Positions 5,589-8,844 of a DNA stretch of 8,844 nt are shown in pieces. The notes under the pieces are model-generated. The model ran no database searches and was not told where the DNA came from. It worked only from the letters and a program-made list of their open reading frames with translations. Position numbers and translations under genes: made by a program. This DNA is from DASYRX01 sp035253645 (GTDB taxonomy: Bacteria > Gemmatimonadota > Gemmatimonadetes > Gemmatimonadales > Gemmatimonadaceae), in contig DATFBW010000038.1 in the NCBI GenBank assembly GCA_035253645.1, positions 1-8,844 on the forward strand, given 5' to 3'. Numbering within the stretch: position 1 is the stretch's first letter; each line of letters opens with the position of its first letter.

Positions 5589-6452
5589 TCAGTCTGGGCA
5601 GTGCCCCGGGCCGATGACGCCGTTGTTGAAGTTATCCAACGTCGTCGCCCAACCGAGGAGCTGCGTACGTGTGGGCTCGCCTGGATCGGGAATGCCAGCC
5701 GCCGCGCCTGTGAAGTACGCCGCCGCACCGGCAATCGCGGCGTCAACGGACGCGGTACCTGACGGGTTGCCACCCGTGTTGAGCACGGCCGCTATGTACT
5801 GGTGCGCGAGAATGAGATACGCGTTTCCTTTGGGCGGCGTGTTGAGAATGGTGATCATGCTCGCGCCCGAGTTGAAGAACGTCGCGCCTTCATTCCACAG
5901 CTCGGTGTGGTTCTTCCAGAAGCCCTGCGTGCGCGTGCAGAAGGAGGGAGGCGGCGTATGCGTGTTCGTGAACGTGAACACGACGCCCCAGTCGTGCGAC
6001 AACCGGGCCGACGCGTTAGGCGCATTGACCACCGGCTGGAACGTGACCGAAGGGTTGCCGATGTTCGACTCGATCAAGATCGCCGGGTTGAGCGTCCAGT
6101 TGGCCGGCACCGTTTCCGTCACGCTGATGTTATGGAAAAACTGCTGTCCGGGCGTTACCGGGAAGCTGGCCACCTGCACGCATGTCCCTAGCGCTACCAC
6201 GTGGTTCGTAGCTGCTCCACCATCGATCGACACCGCGAACGTGAAGTTCGTCGCGGGGCCCGTGCCGTCCTTACAAACCCAGCCTTCTCCTTCCAGCGTC
6301 TGATCCAGGGTGGGCTTGCCAGTCACTGCAAACAGCGGCTGGTCGCTGACCGGCGTCATCACGCTCGTCGGTGAATCGGTACAGGCGACCGCGAGCAGCG
6401 CTACCAGCCCTAGGCTGATGTGGCTGCGGCACATCACATCCGTGCATCTCAT
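5589..6452 (-). CDS. Secreted lipoprotein with a GFWKNH motif domain
   Basis: This is a 287-residue protein from the chosen ATG. The N-terminus is a signal peptide ending in a lipobox-like LLAVAC, with the lipidated cysteine at 24 and Asp at +3, so lipidation is probable. Residues about 45-165 look like a beta-sandwich repeat of surface proteins (VCKDGTGPATNFTFAVSIDG, then CVQV, then ISVTETVPANWTL). Residues about 172-287 carry TRTQGFWKNHTELW (GFWKNH at 177-182), followed by ILNTPPKGNAYLILAHQYIAAVLN, a block I have seen in uncharacterised secreted proteins of several bacteria and archaea. Its function is unknown to me; an adhesive or surface role is inferred. The start at 6452 is fixed by GGGAGGGG nine bases upstream; the longer in-frame reading from 6494 would include this site. 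The gene stands alone, with its own terminator. Confidence 0.85.
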   Translation of the reverse strand: MRCTDVMCRSHISLGLVALLAVACTDSPTSVMTPVSDQPLFAVTGKPTLDQTLEGEGWVCKDGTGPATNFTFAVSIDGGAATNHVVALGTCVQVASFPVTPGQQFFHNISVTETVPANWTLNPAILIESNIGNPSVTFQPVVNAPNASARLSHDWGVVFTFTNTHTPPPSFCTRTQGFWKNHTELWNEGATFFNSGASMITILNTPPKGNAYLILAHQYIAAVLNTGGNPSGTASVDAAIAGAAAYFTGAAAGIPDPGEPTRTQLLGWATTLDNFNNGVIGPGHCPD

Positions 6453-6461
6453 TGTGGGTTT

Positions 6462-6469
6462 CCCCTCCC
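6462..6469 (-). promoter_or_regulatory. Strong ribosome binding site of the lipoprotein gene
   Basis: GGGAGGGG on the minus strand ends nine bases before the ATG at 6452. It is the strongest Shine-Dalgarno sequence in the window and decides the start codon. Confidence 0.7.
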
Positions 6470-6557
6470 AATATGTAACAGAAATTGGCCTCATCCCCGC
6501 TTCGGTAGCTTGGCAATCTCGAGGTGGGAACTGCCTGAGATTCCGAGCGTTGCGTGG

Positions 6558-6573
6558 CCGGTCTCGCGACCGG
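6558..6573 (-). promoter_or_regulatory. GNRA-loop hairpin in the lipoprotein leader
   Basis: CCGGTC and GACCGG form a 6-bp stem. On the minus strand the loop is GCGA, a GNRA tetraloop; on the plus strand it is TCGC. This asymmetry suggests that the structure acts in the minus-strand RNA, that is in the 5' leader of the lipoprotein. Downstream in the same leader AATCTC and GGCA can pair with GAGATT and TGCC in an interleaved, pseudoknot-like order (6513-6542). I do not recognise a known riboswitch. Confidence 0.35.
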
Positions 6574-6619
6574 GCGCCTTTTCGGTGGGTATTTCGTGCC
6601 GGTGAATGCCCGCGGACTG

Positions 6620-6635
6620 TGCATTAGAAGTGCCA
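6620..6635 (-). promoter_or_regulatory. Candidate sigma-54 (-24/-12) promoter for the lipoprotein gene
   Basis: On the minus strand the sequence is TGGCACTTCTAATGCA. Against the consensus TGGCACG-N4-TTGC it keeps all six bases of the -24 half, the invariant GG and GC, and the exact GG-to-GC spacing; it differs at two less conserved positions. Transcription would begin near 6609 and give a leader of about 155 bases before the lipoprotein ATG. No activator gene or clear enhancer site is visible in the window. Confidence 0.4.
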
Positions 6636-6706
6636 AAGTATCACGGCATTTTACGGTCACGCGGAATTCCCTTCCGGTCTGCATCCAGCCGTGAAGATTG
6701 GGGCCG

Positions 6707-8152
6707 ATGTCAGCACCGGTTGAACCCGCTCCAACAGCCTCAGCAGAACGTTTGACGTCTCTGGCGAAGTGGGGGGCAGTTCTCCTCACGCTGGTGGTGA
6801 TCCTGCTTTCACCCCGACCGGACGGCATCACCGAACCGTCGTGGCGTCTGTTCGCGATCTTCGCCGCGACCATTGTCGGCCTTATCGTTAGGCCCATCGC
6901 GTCCGGCGCCGTCGTTCTGCTCGGCGTCGTCGCTGTCGCGCTCACGGGGACGCTGCCGCCGGCGGAGGCGTTGCGCGGTTACGCCGATCCGATCGTCTGG
7001 CTCGTGCTCTGCGCATTCTTCATGTCACGCGCTGTGCTCAAAACGGGCCTCGGCCGCCGCATCGCCTATCTCTTCATCCGCGCGTTAGGCAGGCGCTCGA
7101 TCGGACTGGCATACGCGCTGGTGTCGACGGACACGCTGCTCGCATCGATCGTCCCTTCGAATGCGGCGCGCGCGGGCGGTGTGGTCTTCCCCGTCGCGCG
7201 CAGTCTGGCCGAAGCCTACAACTCCACGCCCGGCTCGACGGCGGCCCGTCTCGGGTCGTACCTCATGGTCACGGTCTATCAGTGCGACGTCATCGCGTGC
7301 TCCATGTGGCTGACCGGACAAGCTTCCAACGTGCTCATTGCGCGTCTCGCGCTGGAAACGACCGGCGTCGACATCAACTATCTGATGTGGATCCAGGGCG
7401 CCATCGTGCCCGGGCTGCTCGCGCTGTTGATCGTCCCCTGGTTGCTCTTCCGCCTGTATCCACCGGAAATCACGCATACGCCGCACGCCACCGAGTTGGC
7501 GCAGGCAGAGCTGGCGAAGATGGGGCCGATGTCCCGCAACGAAAGCCTAACGCTGGCTGTGTTCCTCCTCGTTGCCGGGATGTGGATTACCACGGCTTGG
7601 CATCACGTGAACTACGCGATCGTTGCTCTGGTCGGCTTCAGCGCGCTGCTCCTCTTGCAAGTGTTGACGTGGGACGATGTCCTGGGCGAGCGGAATGCGT
7701 GGGATGTTTTCATCTGGTATGGCGGCCTCGTACGCATGGCCGAGGCGTTAGGCGAGACTGGTATCACGAAAGCGTTCGCGGAGGCGACCGCTGGGTTCAC
7801 AGCGGGCTGGGCGTGGCCGGCAGCGCTCGCCGCGTTGCTGCTCGTTTATTTCTACGCACACTACGGTTTTGCGAGCATCACCGCGCACGCTACCGCGATG
7901 TACGTTCCGTTTCTCGTCGTGATCATGGGGGCCGGCGCGCCGACGGTGCTCGCGGTATTATTGCTCGCGTACTTCTCCAACCTCTGCGCTGCGTTAACGC
8001 ACTACGGCACAACCCCCGCGCCGATCTACTTTGGAGCGCGCTACAACACGCAGCGCGCGTGGTGGCGACTCGGCTTCATCGCATCGCTCGTCACCATCAC
8101 GATATTCAGTACAATTGGAGTGGGGTGGTGGAAAATTTTGGGGTGGTGGTAG
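6707..8152 (+). CDS. DASS-family (SLC13-like) dicarboxylate transporter, CitT/DiT1 type
   Basis: This is a 481-residue inner-membrane protein with about 12 hydrophobic segments starting at residue 22. It probably moves di- or tricarboxylates such as 2-oxoglutarate, malate, tartrate or citrate, by exchange or with sodium. IVPSNAARAGGVVFP (148-162) is the first SNT-type substrate/sodium loop, close to the plastid 2-oxoglutarate/malate translocator and CitT versions. HYGFASITAHATAMYVPF (385-402) and LTHYGTTPAPIYFG (430-443) are the C-terminal signature of the same subfamily. A TTG three codons upstream is possible, but the ATG at 6707 is preferred, with GGGG just before it. The last 12 residues are Trp-rich (VGWWKILGWW) and encoded by an 11-base direct repeat. 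It precedes the PLP enzyme gene by 87 bases and may be co-transcribed. The exact substrate is not determinable. Confidence 0.9.
   Translation: MSAPVEPAPTASAERLTSLAKWGAVLLTLVVILLSPRPDGITEPSWRLFAIFAATIVGLIVRPIASGAVVLLGVVAVALTGTLPPAEALRGYADPIVWLVLCAFFMSRAVLKTGLGRRIAYLFIRALGRRSIGLAYALVSTDTLLASIVPSNAARAGGVVFPVARSLAEAYNSTPGSTAARLGSYLMVTVYQCDVIACSMWLTGQASNVLIARLALETTGVDINYLMWIQGAIVPGLLALLIVPWLLFRLYPPEITHTPHATELAQAELAKMGPMSRNESLTLAVFLLVAGMWITTAWHHVNYAIVALVGFSALLLLQVLTWDDVLGERNAWDVFIWYGGLVRMAEALGETGITKAFAEATAGFTAGWAWPAALAALLLVYFYAHYGFASITAHATAMYVPFLVVIMGAGAPTVLAVLLLAYFSNLCAALTHYGTTPAPIYFGARYNTQRAWWRLGFIASLVTITIFSTIGVGWWKILGWW
8121..8149 (+). repeat. 11-base direct repeat at the end of the transporter gene
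   Basis: TGGGGTGGTGG occurs at 8121-8131 and 8139-8149 (period 18), flanking AAAATTT. It encodes the terminal GWWKILGWW, so the last residues look like a duplication. The G runs might form a G-quadruplex on the plus strand. Confidence 0.7.
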
Positions 8153-8160
8153 CTACAACA

Positions 8161-8209
8161 AAAGCTGTCGGCTGGCAGCCGTAAGCTGACAGCTGACAGC
8201 TGTGACAGC
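8161..8209 (+). repeat. Second copy of the AAAGCTGTCGGCT palindromic repeat
   Basis: The 13-base arm AAAGCTGTCGGCT (8161-8173) is identical to that at 1824-1836. It pairs with AGCTGACAGCT (8184-8194), again with one G-T type pair. Here the loop is longer and holds its own small hairpin (GGCT-GGC-AGCC), and a second AGCTGAC unit follows in tandem. No T tract follows on the plus strand, so as a terminator of the transporter it would be non-canonical. It fills most of the gap between the transporter and the next gene. Confidence 0.7.
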
Positions 8210-8239
8210 GTCATCAACAAACGGCTGAATTGCCTAGTC

Positions 8240-8844
8240 ATGACCAGCACCCGTTTCCGCGGTATCCGCTCGGGATTGGCCACACCGCCGCTCGAGATCA
8301 GCACCCTCGAGACGCCCGCGCCCCTCGTCGATCTCGACAAACTCGCGCAGAACCTCGATCGCATGGCGGCGTACGCCGCGTTGCACGGCCTGGCGCTGCG
8401 TCCACACGTCAAAACGCACAAGTCGCCGCGCATAGCGGCCGAGCAGATGCGACTGGGAGCGGTGGGCCTAACGTGTGCCACGCCGCGTGAGGCGGAAGTG
8501 ATGAGTGATGTCGCGCGTGACGTTCTCGTGGCGTATCCGATCATTGGCCCGGCCAAACTCGCGCGGCTGGTCAGCTTGCCGCAGAGCGTTCATCTGACAG
8601 TCGCTGTCGATTCGCTCGAGGCGATCGATCAGCTCGCCGAGGCTGCACGGGAAGGCGGGCGCGAAGTCGACGTCTACGTCGAGCTGGATCTCGGGATGCA
8701 TCGCGTCGGCGTGCCTAACGTGGAGCAGGCTATTGTGCTGGCGCGGCGCGTGCGCGAGAAGTCGCGCCTCCGGTATGCCGGAATCACATTTTATCCGGGG
8801 CACATCCGCAGCCACGTGACTGAGCAGGATGCTGACCTCGCCAA
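8240..8844 (+). CDS. PLP enzyme of the D-threonine aldolase / D-serine dehydratase family, 3' end cut off
   Basis: The first 201 residues are visible, with the end beyond the window (the family is about 370-390 residues). It has the alanine-racemase-like N-terminal barrel. TPAPLVDLDKLAQNLDRMA (25-43) is the barrel entry strand. LRPHVKTHKSPRIA (53-66) carries the PLP lysine K58. LGAVGLTCATPREAEVM, then VYVELDLGMHRVGV and ITFYPGHIRSH follow in family order. Members cleave D-threonine or other D-3-hydroxy amino acids to glycine and an aldehyde, or deaminate D-serine to pyruvate; the metal-binding His/Cys pair that would help decide lies near the C-terminus, outside the window. ATG at 8240 is the first in-frame start; no clear Shine-Dalgarno sequence is seen. 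It lies downstream of the transporter, with the palindromic repeat in between. Confidence 0.85.
   Translation, partial: MTSTRFRGIRSGLATPPLEISTLETPAPLVDLDKLAQNLDRMAAYAALHGLALRPHVKTHKSPRIAAEQMRLGAVGLTCATPREAEVMSDVARDVLVAYPIIGPAKLARLVSLPQSVHLTVAVDSLEAIDQLAEAAREGGREVDVYVELDLGMHRVGVPNVEQAIVLARRVREKSRLRYAGITFYPGHIRSHVTEQDADLA

Larger units (their letters stand above)
306..8720. repeat. Dispersed octamer CGTTAGGC / GCCTAACG, 17 core copies
   Basis: The 7-base core CGTTAGG starts on the plus strand at 306, 847, 1563, 2319, 4585, 4824, 6014, 6886, 7083 and 7746. Its complement CCTAACG starts at 1077, 2609, 4990, 5131, 7546, 8467 and 8714. In 15 of 17 the next base makes CGTTAGGC; the copies at 306 and 4585 end in T. 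A near miss (CCTAACT) lies at 3178. All lie inside genes, read as Ala/Ser-Leu-Gly, Pro-Asn, Leu-Thr or Val-Arg depending on frame. The large HEAT gene has no exact copy. Confidence 0.85.

Noticed and set aside
5533..6303. Plus-strand open frame of 256 codons opposite the lipoprotein
   Set aside because: It is antisense to a protein with a signal peptide, lipobox and GFWKNH motif, and begins inside the terminator region.
6513..6600. Glycine or cyclic-di-GMP riboswitch in the lipoprotein leader
   Set aside because: Only short fragments such as GGAATCTCAGGCA and CCGAAAAGG are reminiscent; the conserved core order and loops are missing.
6271..6945. Minus-strand open frame of 224 codons across the divergent intergenic region
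   Set aside because: It overlaps the transporter start and the lipoprotein signal peptide, and its translation has no coherent features.

Overview
The window is GC-rich (roughly 60-65% by eye), densely coding bacterial DNA with short gaps and many overlapping start and stop codons. Gene content (an extracytoplasmic-function sigma factor with a membrane anti-sigma partner, exported HEAT-repeat proteins, a secreted GFWKNH-type protein) and the general style suggest a diderm soil or freshwater bacterium. Gemmatimonadota is my best guess, from general familiarity and not from any marker gene. No rRNA, tRNA, CRISPR array, transposase or phage gene is visible.

Layout. Bases 1-5435 are all minus strand. 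Read in the direction of transcription, the order is: ECF sigma factor (5435-4896), single-pass anti-sigma-like protein (4899-4282), a large exported protein with a Gly-Leu-X repeat, a TPR-like segment and eight HEAT repeats (4268-2649), and a smaller exported HEAT protein (2652-1861). Overlaps of 4 bases, or a 13-base gap, tie these four into one unit. A hairpin followed by a T tract lies directly after the last stop codon. A second unit follows: a D-amino-acid aminotransferase (1751-882) whose stop codon overlaps the start of an exported type II L-asparaginase, which runs off the left edge. Bases 5541-5569 hold a very strong terminator for the next minus-strand gene, a lipoprotein with a GFWKNH motif (6452-5589). 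From 6453 to 6706 is a divergent intergenic region with a candidate sigma-54 promoter and a GNRA-loop hairpin in the lipoprotein leader. On the plus strand follow a DASS-family dicarboxylate transporter (6707-8152) and a PLP enzyme of the D-threonine aldolase / D-serine dehydratase family (8240 to the right edge).

How the parts may work together. The four-gene sigma unit looks like an envelope-sensing regulatory system whose outputs, or sensors, are two related exported HEAT solenoid proteins. The HEAT repeats strictly alternate between a Trp-bearing and a Trp-less core, so the true unit is a two-repeat module, and the two proteins look like duplicates. The flanking enzymes share an amino-acid theme: D-amino-acid transamination, asparagine hydrolysis in the periplasm, and D-hydroxy-amino-acid cleavage next to a carboxylate transporter.

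At the DNA level the most striking signal is the octamer CGTTAGGC / GCCTAACG. The 7-base core CGTTAGG occurs 17 times, always inside genes, in both orientations and in all three stop-free reading frames. About one occurrence would be expected by chance. It behaves like a genome-wide DNA word imposed on the coding sequence.
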